Under the pieces are notes generated by a model, which was not told the origin of the DNA, did no database searches, and saw only the letters and a list, made by a program, of their open reading frames with translations. Below, piece by piece: positions 9,815 through 19,390 of a stretch of DNA of 64,000 bases; position 1 is the first letter of the stretch; each line of letters begins with the position of its first letter. The position numbers were made by a program, and so were the translations under genes. Source of the DNA: Saccharomycopsis fibuligera x Saccharomycopsis cf. fibuligera (lineage: Eukaryota > Ascomycota > Saccharomycetes > Ascoideales > Saccharomycopsidaceae); assembly GCA_001936135.1 (NCBI GenBank), contig CP012814.1:620001-684000 (forward strand). The letters run 5' to 3'.

Positions 9815-10891
9815 CTATTTCTTACCGCCCAAAAGTCCACCCATCATCTCTTGCAAAAAGTTAACCTGTTTTTGCACCTGGATCCCAAAGTAAACCAGAC
9901 CGAGCTTATCCACTCCCAAGCCCAAATTCTGCTGATTGATATCCGTAGCGTACGTGTTTCTCAATTTTAGAAACAACTCCTTGTTGCTTGTCTGTATAGT
10001 CAATATCGCCAACTGTAAGAAATTCAATGGCCTCAACAATGCGTTTTCGAATAGCCTGATCTTGAAGAAGGCGTCCCCGTCAGCAGCGATTTCCTTTGAC
10101 TGTAATACGGCGCCGTACTTCTGGTCTAGTAGCGCAAAAATACTGCCAAGGAATGCTTTGGCCAGCTTGACGTTTTTCAAAATCAAGTAGTTGACCACTG
10201 GAAACCACACAAACTGCACCAATTGGCGCACGCCACTGCCATCGTCGTCGTCGTCGTCACCGTCGCCGCTCACGTCATTGAACCAGTTCCACGTCAAGTC
10301 CACGAGCGGCTTCAATGAACTGTTTGTCCCCAAGATCAAGTGGTCTCTAGCCGTGGCGTAGTTCTTTGTAAGGGCAGCTTCGACCTCCTCCTTCTCCTTC
10401 TCCTTCTCCTTCTCCTCTTTGGCAAGCCCGTCATTATGCAAATATTTCAAGCCCAACAAGTCATGGATTTGCGGATCACCAACCTTGTACTCCCCGTGGC
10501 GGCTTGACCAGCCAACAATCTCGCTGGCAATTTTCCCAAACCCCAACTCGCTCACCGGGAATTTGGTCAAAAGCGTCAATATTTTCCCCAGCAACTCCTT
10601 GTTAGACTTCACGCCGTTCCCATTGAGGATCTCCACCAAGTAGTTGATCAAGTCTGCAGCGCTGGCAAACTGCGCGTTCTCAATCAAGATCAACGATCCG
10701 TGGTAGATCAAGTCAACGGCATGGTCTATTTGGTTCAGCTTCGCAGCACGGTTTATGAGCGACCGCAAGGTCTGGTGAGCCTCATAGTAGTCCTTGTTGG
10801 CCACTTTGGTCTGGAATCGCGCAATCGTGCGCTGAAGTTTGGGGTTATTGGAGGTGATGTTCTCTGATGCGCTAGCGACAACCGAGGACAT
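9815..10891 (-). CDS. GET4: Get4, tail-anchored protein insertion factor
   Basis: The product is 358 aa with no intron. The N-terminal block LQRTIARFQTKVANKDYYEAHQTLRSLINR is the diagnostic Get4 helical-repeat start. It is followed by AVDLIYHGSLILIEN and further alpha-solenoid repeats to the end. In the family Get4 binds Get5 and docks Sgt2 to the Get3 ATPase, handing tail-anchored membrane proteins to the ER. A charged EKEKEKEKEE insert (about 165-175) and a D-run (about 217-223) lie in loops. At 358 aa it is somewhat longer than S. cerevisiae Get4 (312 aa). It is divergent from the WDR70-like gene. Confidence 0.93.
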   Translation of the reverse strand: MSSVVASASENITSNNPKLQRTIARFQTKVANKDYYEAHQTLRSLINRAAKLNQIDHAVDLIYHGSLILIENAQFASAADLINYLVEILNGNGVKSNKELLGKILTLLTKFPVSELGFGKIASEIVGWSSRHGEYKVGDPQIHDLLGLKYLHNDGLAKEEKEKEKEKEEVEAALTKNYATARDHLILGTNSSLKPLVDLTWNWFNDVSGDGDDDDDDGSGVRQLVQFVWFPVVNYLILKNVKLAKAFLGSIFALLDQKYGAVLQSKEIAADGDAFFKIRLFENALLRPLNFLQLAILTIQTSNKELFLKLRNTYATDINQQNLGLGVDKLGLVYFGIQVQKQVNFLQEMMGGLLGGKK

Positions 10892-11247
10892 TCTGGCAAT
10901 GGAGAATATTCAATGTAAGCTTGCCTTGGCTCTTTGTTTTGTTTTGTTTTGTTTTGTATTGAATCGTTTTGTTTTTTCAAGCAATGCTGAATTGAGTAGC
11001 TTAAACCCTTAAAGTGAACACAGTAATTGACGTAAAATATGCTGCTGCTATAGCATTATCATCTTTCTACTGTTTGCCTCTTGAGAATGTGATTTCTCCT
11101 TTTGCTGTTCTCAATCTTAGAAAAACTATGAGTCGCCAGGGCACGTAACGGAGACTGAGATCGAGACTGCGACTTGTCCATGTATATATGCCGAATGTTT
11201 CCAACATCAAGCAAGATAGAAAGCACAGCACCAGCAGCATAGCAATC
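10892..11247. other. Divergent promoter GET4 / WDR70-like
   Basis: This 356-bp region between two start codons contains a TTTTG pentamer run (about 10934-10960) close to GET4 and a TATATAT site at about 11182 that would suit transcription of the plus-strand gene. I see no gene in it. Confidence 0.5.
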
Positions 11248-12921
11248 ATGGATGGCTTGCCTACTGCATTCGGCACCACTAGAGGTCAACGCAAACAGCA
11301 TAGCGCAAAAGCTAGCAGTGCCCAACAACTGAACTTTGTGCGATTTCAGCGCCCTGAGTACAAGACTTATCTTTCTCGGAAACAAGAGGCTACAGAAGCT
11401 CCAAACGGTTCTATAAAGCAAAAGGCTGAAAGCAAAAGTGGAGACGGCTCCGACTCCAGCGAATACTCTGACTCCAGCGACGACGACGACGACAAGTTTC
11501 CCGAATCCCAGATCTTTGAAAATGTTCCAGCGTCACATCACTTCACCATCAATGCCAACAATGACAGCAAGCATGAGTTCAATAGCACCGGGAACCCAAA
11601 GGCCGTGGTTTCAATAACTAGCAACCCTAAAGGTGACAGTTTTGTCGTTGGGTTGAATTCCAGCGTTTTCAAAATTTACGACTTTGCCAACATGAACCCC
11701 AATGCCGATGCTGGTGACGGCGGCCACAGCGAGCACAGCAAGCACAGCAAGCACAGCAAGCACAACAAGCCAGTCGCATCTTATGAGACGGTCCAAAACT
11801 CAATCATCAACAAAGTCCTCTACCAGCCCGCATCCAGCTCACAACCAACAGACAACTTTCTATGTGTCGGAACAAGCCCGCGCTTCCGGCTCTACTTGAA
11901 CAATGCCCGTGCCGCTAGACACGATGACAAGTACCTTGAGTTCAAGCCTGGGGACATTTACTTGCACGACGTCAGGCAGGCGTCGGGCCACGTTGCTGAG
12001 GTCAATGACTGCTGTTTCAACTTCCAGTCCAGATCGATGGACCAGTTTGCTACTTGTTCCAGCGACGGATCAGTGCGGCTTTGGGACACCGCAAGCTATG
12101 CGAGTGGCAAAGTTAGAAACTCGCTCACGACGATAGTCATTGCTAATAGACACGAAGCTGCAAGGAGCGTGAGGGTCAATGTGAGGAATGTGTTGTATTG
12201 CAACGAGAATCGCAACACAAGTTTGAAGAACTGCATAGTGACGGCCGACGATAATAACGACTTGTCGATCTGGGACTCAGCAAGCGGCAAGGCCAAAGCA
12301 GTGAGCAAGATTACAGATGCGTTCGCTGATAGAAGCACCATAGTGACAGCATTGCAGTTTGCACATATAAACTCGAATACGTTAATGACGAGATCAAACG
12401 ATGGGTTTTTAAAACTATTCGACGTTAGAAGTTTCACTCAGCCGGTGCTTCAGAGACAAGATGGCATCTTTGCTAGCCCGGGCCCTGGCTCTAGCCCTGG
12501 CCCTGGCTCTGGCTCTGGCTCTGGTGCTAGAGCAGAAGCAATCTTCAATAACAACGACAAGTATATACTTACTGGTGATAACGCAGGGCACTTGCACGTT
12601 ATTGGTTCAAGTGATTTGCGCACCATCATGAAAATTGACCTCAGCAGCGGCGATGCCAATGCAGGTGCCAACAATGTCACCGCAGTTCACCAGAATTTCA
12701 AAATCAATCAACTATTCTTGGGCACAACCTCCGGTCAAGTTTCGATTAATTTTAATAGCGGAAACTCGTTCAACGGGATAATTAGCAATTTGAATACTCC
12801 GGTGGTGAGCCTGCGAAAACGCAGAGGCAACGACGACGACGATGGTGGTGGTGGTGGTGAGTTTGAAATTACTAGTGCGCAGCAATTGTACGAGTATGAG
12901 AAGCGGCAAAAGGTGCGTTGA
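11248..12921 (+). CDS. WD40 protein, WDR70 / gastrulation-defective-like
   Basis: The product is 557 aa from the ATG at 11248 (MDGLPTAFGTTRGQRKQ). An in-frame ATG at 11188 would add 20 residues, but it lies directly after the likely TATA site, so I prefer the second. An acidic Ser/Asp segment (about 70-90) precedes WD repeats that include GHVAEVNDCCFNF, FATCSSDGSVRLWDTA, NDLSIWD, SNDGFLKLFDVR and KYILTGDNAGHLHVIG. This order matches WDR70, a nuclear protein linked in fission yeast and human to CRL4 ubiquitin ligase and histone H2B ubiquitination. An HSKHSKHSKHNK tract and a Gly/Ser/Pro repeat (about 418-434) are low-complexity inserts. The role in this organism is inferred only from the family. 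Confidence 0.78.
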   Translation: MDGLPTAFGTTRGQRKQHSAKASSAQQLNFVRFQRPEYKTYLSRKQEATEAPNGSIKQKAESKSGDGSDSSEYSDSSDDDDDKFPESQIFENVPASHHFTINANNDSKHEFNSTGNPKAVVSITSNPKGDSFVVGLNSSVFKIYDFANMNPNADAGDGGHSEHSKHSKHSKHNKPVASYETVQNSIINKVLYQPASSSQPTDNFLCVGTSPRFRLYLNNARAARHDDKYLEFKPGDIYLHDVRQASGHVAEVNDCCFNFQSRSMDQFATCSSDGSVRLWDTASYASGKVRNSLTTIVIANRHEAARSVRVNVRNVLYCNENRNTSLKNCIVTADDNNDLSIWDSASGKAKAVSKITDAFADRSTIVTALQFAHINSNTLMTRSNDGFLKLFDVRSFTQPVLQRQDGIFASPGPGSSPGPGSGSGSGARAEAIFNNNDKYILTGDNAGHLHVIGSSDLRTIMKIDLSSGDANAGANNVTAVHQNFKINQLFLGTTSGQVSINFNSGNSFNGIISNLNTPVVSLRKRRGNDDDDGGGGGEFEITSAQQLYEYEKRQKVR

Positions 12922-13306
12922 CCTGGTGGCTGGCTGCTGTTTATACTACAGCCCTACAGCCGGCTTTTCTGAGAATGCAGCTTCACTTGCCATAGAAGGG
13001 TCAAAGTGTCATATATCAATAGACTTGGTTAGGATTTCCACAGAGAAATGATAACGATTGGTGTGAAATATACCTCATGAGTAAATGTATTAACATACAG
13101 AACAGCAAAAGAAAAAAAAAAAACTTGAAAAAGTAGCAAAGAAAAGTATAAAAAAAAAAAATATAAAACAAAATGCAGCACTAATCGTTACAAGATAATA
13201 CGAAATTCACCCCCCCCCCCCCTCTCTCTCTCTCTCTCTCTTCCACTTTCTATCCATTCCACCCAAATATTTCAAATAAATCCAATCGCCTGTACATAAC
13301 ACCAAA
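12922..13306. other. Convergent 3' region WDR70-like / PAC10
   Basis: The 385 bp between two converging stop codons contain A-rich tracts (13108-13122, 13150-13160) and a C12(CT)n run at about 13208-13240. I see no gene; it probably holds both terminators. Confidence 0.5.
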
Positions 13307-14027
13307 TCAGCTAGATGACTCTCTTTCTTTTTTCTTTTGTTGGATATTCCAGTTATACAATCTTGCAGTATTGACCTCCATCGTTGTGATATTTTCTCTC
13401 AAAAAGGCCGAATCCTCTTCAGCAATCTTCAAATTTTCCTTCACCGTGGCTAACTTCCCCGTCAAGAGCTCAGTTGCCTCTTCAATAGGATACTCCATCA
13501 TGATATCCGCGCCAAGCCAAATGCACACTTTGTCCGTAGGCTCAATGATGGCTTGGCTGTACAACGTATCATTCAATTCGTAGTTTGTATGCACCGTTTC
13601 TTCATCTTGACGCTTCTGCTCGAGAAATTTCACCATTTCGAGGCTCTTCTCAATGTCGGGGATTCGCAGCCTGTATGAAGCAGCGGCACTCTGCTTGGAC
13701 TGCTCCATGTACTTGTACTGCTGGAGACGTTCTTGGAATTTTTTCATCACTGGCTCAAAATCACTGGTGGACTTGATGATGTCGCTGACATTGGCCACGA
13801 AGGGGGCTTGAGGAATACCACGCGGGTTTTTTTCCGTTGGTCTGTTGTTTTGTTGTTAGTATTACTGGTTGGTTCGTGTGTAAGTAGACAGCTGGCGGTA
13901 GCGTCATCTCATTTGATGATCATCGTAACTGATCTGGGTGAGGGAAAAGGATCAAATCAATAACCATCACCGCACTGGCGACCGCGATTCTCAGTCACTG
14001 CACATACTTGTCCAATATTTCGGCCAT
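13307..14027 (-). CDS. PAC10: Prefoldin subunit 3 (Pac10/Gim2), one intron
   Basis: Exon 1 is only 20 nt (14027-14008, MAEILD plus two bases) and exon 2 is 13841-13307, giving 184 aa. The 166-bp intron has donor GTATGT, branch TACTAAC and acceptor CAACAG. The join reads MAEILDKPTEKNPRGIPQAPF, matching the yeast Pac10 start with its invariant EKNxRGIPQAPF. Coiled-coil helices flank a beta-hairpin region (NDTLYSQA...CIWLGADIMMEYPI). ITTMEVNTARLYNWN near the C-terminus is also diagnostic. Pac10 is an alpha-type subunit of hexameric prefoldin, which delivers unfolded actin and tubulin to the CCT chaperonin in the cytosol. S. cerevisiae Pac10 is 199 aa. Confidence 0.96.
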
Positions 14028-14543
14028 TATGAATCTGTGTGAATGCGTGTGGCAGTTATAGGTAGCTCAATTGCAATGGTGAAAGCACTGTCAGTATCAC
14101 AGAACTGCTTGCGCCTTACTTTGCCAGCATACACATATACAATAATACTCTCGTAATAATCATTATTTTGCCCAAAGCACCTTGACAATTGTTGATATTA
14201 CGTAATGAATTATGTACTTATTTGGTCATGTGCCCTATATGTGATGCCCTTGGGGGCTGCTTTTCGCCCTACTTTTACTCCACAAAGAACAGTAACTTAT
14301 ATCACATGATACATAGTTGGTACAGTTTACATCACGTGCTATGATATTTTTCTCTTGAAAAAGACCTGGACGTCACGAGACTTTGGAACTAGAGCAGGAA
14401 AAAAAAAAAAAAAAAAAAAAAAAACAATTGTTTCGCTGCTTTGTTGAAAAGAAAATTAAAATATTTTGAAATTTTTCCTGTTTCTTGAGTTCTCTCTTTT
14501 GTCTTTTTGGAGAAAAAAAACAACCGCAAAAAAATAAGTCAAA
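14028..14543. other. Divergent promoter PAC10 / RPL18
   Basis: This 516-bp region lies between two divergent starts. It carries a CACGTG site at 14333-14338 (listed separately) and an A24 tract at 14400-14424, typical of a nucleosome-depleted ribosomal-protein promoter. I see no gene in it. Confidence 0.6.
14333..14338. promoter_or_regulatory. CACGTG (Cbf1-type E-box) upstream of RPL18
   Basis: The palindrome CACGTG, in the context ATCACGTGC, lies about 205 bp upstream of the RPL18 start. In Candida species Cbf1 binds such sites at many ribosomal protein promoters together with Tbf1. That is family knowledge; binding here is inferred. Confidence 0.5.
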
Positions 14544-15638
14544 ATGGGTAGAGATCACACCACCAAACAACACGAAAGATCCGGTCACCGTGAAGCTCCA
14601 GCTTCCAACAATGTCTACTTGAAATTGTTGGTTAAGTTGTACACCTTCTTAGCTCGTACGTAATGAATGAGAATTTGGAAAAGTTAAAAAAAAAAAAAAA
14701 GGATCAACAATAAACATATGAAATATAACTGAATTTTACTCAGTTGTACCAGTCAATCACAAAATAGACAGAACAATCAAAAAAGCTGTAATGGTTATCA
14801 AAGAACAACAAAAACAAAGGACAGACTTGAAGCAAAACTGGAAAACACTCAGTGCGCAAACAAAATGCATGTTAAGCATGCCTTTTGTTTTTGTTTGGGA
14901 TGGTTTGTTTGAAAGTTTTGTTTTCTCTGCTCCGCAGTGTACGCTCTACAAAAAAAAAGTTGCAAATGCAAAATGTTTGTGGTGAGTATGAATGAGCAAA
15001 TGCAAAAGGTAAACTTTTGCACTGTCTTTGATACTCTTTCATAATCAGCCCAAACTTTTGCTAAACTTTTTGAGCGTACATTATACTGCGTTGAGCTTTT
15101 CTCGTTCTGCGAGTGCATTTTGTTATATTTTATATGAAATGTGCGATCCTTGAGCAGAGTGAAACATCATACTAACTCATATTCTATAGGTAGAACCGAT
15201 GCTCCATTCAACAAGGTTATCTTGAAGTCTTTGTACTTGTCCAAGGTTAACAGACCACCTGTTTCTGTTTCCAGAATTGCCCGTGCTTTGGGTCAAAAAG
15301 GTGCTGCTGACAAGACCATTGTTGTTGTTGGTACTGTCACTGATGACAACAGATTGTTGGAATTTCCAAAAGCTACCGTTGCTGCTTTGAGATTCACTGC
15401 TGGTGCCAAGGCTAGAATCTTGAAGGCCGGTGGTGAAGTCATCACTTTGGATCAATTGGCTTTGAGAGCTCCAAAGGGTCAAAACACTTTGATCATCAGA
15501 GGTCCAAGAAATGCCAGAGAAGCTGTTAGACACTTCGGTATGGGTCCACACAAACACAGAGCCCCAAGAATCTTGTCCAAGGGTAGAAAATTCGAAAGAG
15601 CTAGAGGTAGAAGAAGATCTAGAGGTTTCAAGGTCTAA
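14544..15638 (+). CDS. RPL18: 60S ribosomal protein L18 (eL18), one intron
   Basis: Exon 1 is 14544-14655 and exon 2 is 15190-15638, giving 186 aa, the same length as S. cerevisiae Rpl18. The 534-bp intron has donor GTACGT, branch TACTAAC (15170-15176) and acceptor CTATAG. The splice restores [15 protein letters not shown]. The sequence [20 protein letters not shown] and the C-terminal RRRSRGFKV are classic eL18. It is a structural protein of the large cytosolic ribosomal subunit. Codon use is strongly biased (TTG for Leu, no CTG), as expected for a highly expressed gene. The intron is T/A-rich and I see no snoRNA in it. Confidence 0.98.
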
Positions 15639-15947
15639 GTTAGATGAATGTCGTCGCTGGCTAGTTATATTTCATATGGCTATTAATGTTAAGATCTTTG
15701 AATTATCTATTAATTGTGTAATTGTAGTAGTAGGCCGTATACGTTACTGCATTTGTATTGAAGAGTAAATGTGTCGAAGTAATTTAGGAATTTTCTTGGT
15801 ATGGTTTTGAGCACTGATTTTTGATGAATCAAGCAAAAACAAGTGTTAAACACAATGCTATAAACAGATGCTGCCACCCAAGCAAGACAACAACTATCCA
15901 GCAAACCCAAGATAAAGCAGCAACCCCAGGTCCACTCCCCACACACT

Positions 15948-16676
15948 ATGGTCAAATCAACTCTTATTTTCCGTTACGATGGTAAGCCTTCTTTTATCAC
16001 CAATTTGTTTACAGCCACAGCAGTTACAGCAGCCACAGCAGCAGCATACTAACTAGAAATAGGCCTCCCGCTAACTGGCTCCGTGGATGATGATAATGAT
16101 CCAGCCCTTCTCAAAGAAAAGAAAAACATCAAAGCTTTGATTGGCAAAATAGGTGCCAATTCAGAACCTCAAGCAACCATCGATAGTGAGTCCTACACCA
16201 TTCATTACTTGCTGTCCAACCTGATCTTGTACTTTGTCATCACTGACAAGTCGTATCCTCGGAAATTGGCGTTTGCCTACTTGAACGAAGTAGCTACCGA
16301 ATTTTACACTTCCCATGGTCAAGAAGCAGTCAATAACTTGGGTTTGCGCCCATATGCATATATCAATTTTGATAATTTCTTAAGCAAGACTAAAAAAGTA
16401 TACATGGACCAACGAGCACAATCCAATTTGGACAAAATCAATAACGAGTTGAACGATGTTAAAAAAATCATGTCCAAGAATATTGAAGATTTGCTATACA
16501 GAGGAGATTCGTTGGATAAGATGGGAGACTTGTCAAGCTCGTTGAGAGCAGAATCGGTCAAATATAGAAAAGCAGCACAAAGAATCAATTTTGAAGCGTT
16601 GATACGACAGTATGCCCCAGTGGCGGTGGTAGGGTTGTTTGTGGTGTTTTTGATTTGGTATATGTTTTTGAGGTGA
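15948..16676 (+). CDS. SEC22: R-SNARE Sec22, one intron
   Basis: Exon 1 is 15948-15981 (34 nt) and exon 2 is 16063-16676, 215 aa (S. cerevisiae 214). The 81-bp intron has donor GTAAGC, branch TACTAAC (16048-16054) and acceptor AATAG. The join gives MVKSTLIFRYDGLPLTGSVDDDNDP. An N-terminal longin domain covers about 1-120. The SNARE motif (about 126-185) contains IMSKNIEDLLYRGDSLDKM with the zero-layer arginine. A C-terminal anchor (VAVVGLFVVFLIWYMFL) ends the protein. Sec22 works in vesicle fusion between ER and Golgi in both directions. It lies head-to-tail behind RPL18. Confidence 0.97.
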
Positions 16677-17206
16677 TTTGGTTTTTGCACTTTGGCTTGT
16701 TTTTTGGTTGTTTTTTTTGTTTTTTTTTTATTGTCACAAAAAATAACGTAATTCATTTCAAGTGCCAGACCACCAATAGTTACTCACAGATCCATCCAAA
16801 CGCTTGCATTTCATAATCAATTCGTCTCTCTGTAATTCTTCCAATACTTCCATTTCCAGTTTCGTTTTCGCTTTTGTTTTCGTTGATTTGATTTGGCTTA
16901 GTACTCTTTTTTTTTCTCCTTCCTCTATAGCCCGTTATTAGTCTAGTCATTTGCTTCATAATGCAATAAAGAGCCCTATTTAATCAGCGCTCATCTCGTA
17001 CTCGTCTATAGGTATAGATCTATCCTTATGTCGTTTATTGAAGTCTCATCGGTTTGCCATTGCCTTGATTATGTAATCGTGCAGGATTTTCTTTATTTTT
17101 CCCAATTTTTCGATTTCCACCTTCAACATCGGGCAATTGCAGGGAAAGAAAGCGTCAAGTTTTCTTCCCAAGAGAGCAAAGCTATGTGAGTTTACAATAC
17201 CATTTG

Positions 17207-17260
<54 letters not shown>

Positions 17261-17353
17261 GTTAACATAGCATTAGAAAACTCTATTATCGGAGCATCTA
17301 TATACACATTCGATTATTACATTAAAACAAAACTTTTCAGCAGTTGCTTTACA
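16677..17353. other. Intergenic SEC22-DCS1 with CA microsatellite
   Basis: These 677 bp between two plus-strand genes hold T-rich 3' sequence after SEC22 and, close to DCS1, a perfect (CA)26 run. I see no gene; a minus-strand open frame at 17046-17258 only translates the CA run. Confidence 0.55.
17208..17259. repeat. (CA)26 dinucleotide microsatellite
   Basis: An uninterrupted run of 26 CA units ends about 95 bp upstream of the DCS1 start codon, so it probably lies in the promoter or the 5' leader. Confidence 0.95.
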
Positions 17354-18328
17354 ATGCCAGCAGACAGTAACCTCACTGAGGCCTTGAGGGCATTTAAATT
17401 TGAAAGAATATTATCATCAAATTCTCAACAAAAAACCGTTGCTCTTTTAGGTTCTATTGACTCGCAGCCAGCAATCATAACCTTGGAAAGACTCCACTAT
17501 GACACTGACATTCTTTCTAATTCAAGCACCGCCTTAAGCACCACAGCCGACAACAACAACAACCTTTCACAAATCATTGACATCACCAACATCAACCTTC
17601 TTGGCCATAATGACATATATCGCTGGTTCACTACTTTATCGGCCCAATCGCTCCCCCATAACCCATCGAACAAGCTCAACTTAATATATCCAGCCACTGC
17701 AAAGCATATCAAAAAGTACCAATCGCAAAAGTTGCACATTGTCAAAGAGACCCCACAGCTATACGCCGACATTGTCGAGCCATACATCAAATCCATGCAG
17801 GGCGACCGTATCCAGTGGGTCCGCAACATATTATACCATGGTGCAGAGCTGGAAAACGTCCTTTATCGGGACAGCGACAAGGAGAACGGGTTTGTCTTGT
17901 TGCCGGACATGAAGTGGGACGGGAAGACCATAGAGTCGCTTTATGTCTGCTGTATAGTGAACCGCCTGGACGTTGCGTCCATCCGCGACTTGAATTGGCC
18001 ACAGCACGGCGAATGGCTACAGTGGCTCCAAGAGCAAATTGAGACCGTTGTTGCTGAGAAGATATACAAGGGAAAAGTAGCAAGAGACGAGCTCAGGATA
18101 TTTGTCCATTATCAGCCGTCATACTACCATTTTCACGTCCACGTGGTGAATGTGATGCATGAGGGGTTGGGGAATGGGATTAGCGCAGGGAAGGCGATCT
18201 TGTTGCTGGATGTGATTGAAGATTTGAAGTTGTTGGGGGATGAAGGGTTTAAGAAGAAGAGTTTGAGTTACTTGGTCGGAGAGCAGAGTGATTTGTGGGG
18301 CTTGTTTAAAGAAAACGGGGTGGTGTGA
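17354..18328 (+). CDS. DCS1: Scavenger mRNA decapping enzyme (DcpS/Dcs1), HIT family
   Basis: I start at ATG 17354 (MPADSNLTEALRAFKFERIL), giving 324 aa. The open frame continues upstream through the CA repeat without a convincing start. The C-terminal HIT domain contains FVHYQPSYYHFHVHVV with His259, His261 and His263, the last being the expected catalytic position of the HxHxH motif. FVLLPDMKWDGK and SIRDL are other DcpS signatures. The enzyme hydrolyses the m7GpppN cap left after 3'-5' mRNA decay; yeast Dcs1 also activates Xrn1. Two CTG codons (residues 166 and 285) fall at sites that are Ala in human DcpS as I recall it, which favours decoding as Ser. S. cerevisiae Dcs1 is 350 aa. Confidence 0.94.
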   Translation: MPADSNLTEALRAFKFERILSSNSQQKTVALLGSIDSQPAIITLERLHYDTDILSNSSTALSTTADNNNNLSQIIDITNINLLGHNDIYRWFTTLSAQSLPHNPSNKLNLIYPATAKHIKKYQSQKLHIVKETPQLYADIVEPYIKSMQGDRIQWVRNILYHGAELENVLYRDSDKENGFVLLPDMKWDGKTIESLYVCCIVNRLDVASIRDLNWPQHGEWLQWLQEQIETVVAEKIYKGKVARDELRIFVHYQPSYYHFHVHVVNVMHEGLGNGISAGKAILLLDVIEDLKLLGDEGFKKKSLSYLVGEQSDLWGLFKENGVV

Positions 18329-19390
18329 GGCACGAGATTTGAAACTTGAAGATGGTCACATCTCTTTAAATTGAATCAGGGGCTTTTCGTCGCAGTATGA
18401 GTATTTATAAACAATAAATAACCGGGCATTTTATTTAATAAATTTCGAGGCTTTGAACAGCAATTGTGGCGGGTTTTTAATAAATCCTTGCTGTGTTTTG
18501 CGAACTAAATCAGCGTCGAAATTCATACCTAGCACAAAATATGTCTACAGGATGTCAATATTATTTTTCATTTTGCTGTCTTTTTATTTTACTTAGTTGT
18601 AATCTTCTAAGCATAAGTGATCTGATCGCCAACCTACCAAATTGCACCATTCCAATTCGTGTTCATTCTTACAAGTGTAGATGTTTACCAAAAGAGAAGC
18701 ATACAGCTCCACAGCTGTGATTTATTTTTTTTTTTTTTTTTTGTTTATTTTTTTTTTTTCTTTTCAAACAAACAAAACCAAAAGCAAAGCATATAACCTT
18801 TCTGTCGGTGTTCGTTTGCGTAAATTTTATTTCACGTTTGATACACAAATGAATTCGTAAAGGTCAACATTTCTATAAGGTGACGTCGGTGTGTCTTTAT
18901 CTAGGTGCGCGCATATTAGTTGTGTTGTGATAAAATTACATCGAGAGGTACTTTGAAAAAAATAAAATTCATGCGAAGCTGACTTTGGACAATTTCTAAA
19001 CAATTATCAGAACCAGGTATCCTTCATAATACGAAGCAGTTTTTATCGCTCCTCTAAAGACCACTCAAAAAGAAAAAAGAAAAAAAAAATCCCAAAGAAG
19101 TTGCTGTAGATGATTTAGTTAACTCAGACAAAATGGTCTCTGAAACCTTTTGATGATTCTCGAGTAAAGTCATACAAATGTGCCCCCGACAACTTTCAAG
19201 TAAGCCGAAACTTTGTACCAAGCAGCCTTCAGAGCTTCTAAACAGTATAAAAAGCTTATACTGGAGATGTCTTTGGCATCTTCTAAACAGTGCTAAAATG
19301 CAGTCTTACAATTATCCATAATTAAGCGTCGTAAACAATTATACTATAGAAAAAAAAGATTACCAATAGCTAAAACACTAAACCTAAAAC
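18329..19390. other. Convergent intergenic region DCS1 / RPL34
   Basis: About 1.06 kb lies between converging genes, long for two terminators. It holds a T-rich tract at 18722-18760 and a 59-codon ORF at 18541-18720, listed separately. I searched by eye for tRNA and snoRNA boxes and found nothing convincing. Confidence 0.45.
18541..18720 (+). CDS. Possible 59-aa secreted peptide (doubtful)
   Basis: From ATG 18541 a frame of 59 residues begins MSTGCQYYFSFCCLFILLSC, a plausible signal peptide or membrane anchor. A short tail follows with three more Cys (NCTIPI...YKCRC) and one N-glycosylation sequon. No family is recognised, and a frame this short can occur by chance in a T-rich gap. Confidence 0.15.
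   Translation: MSTGCQYYFSFCCLFILLSCNLLSISDLIANLPNCTIPIRVHSYKCRCLPKEKHTAPQL

Noticed and set aside
14656-15189. snoRNA inside the RPL18 intron
   Set aside because: Intronic snoRNAs are known in yeast ribosomal protein genes, but I found no C box paired with a D box or H/ACA boxes in the proper spacing.
17186-17353. N-terminal extension of DCS1 through the CA repeat (HTHTHT...)
   Set aside because: It has no ATG at the start and only translates the microsatellite. ATG 17354 aligns with the family start.
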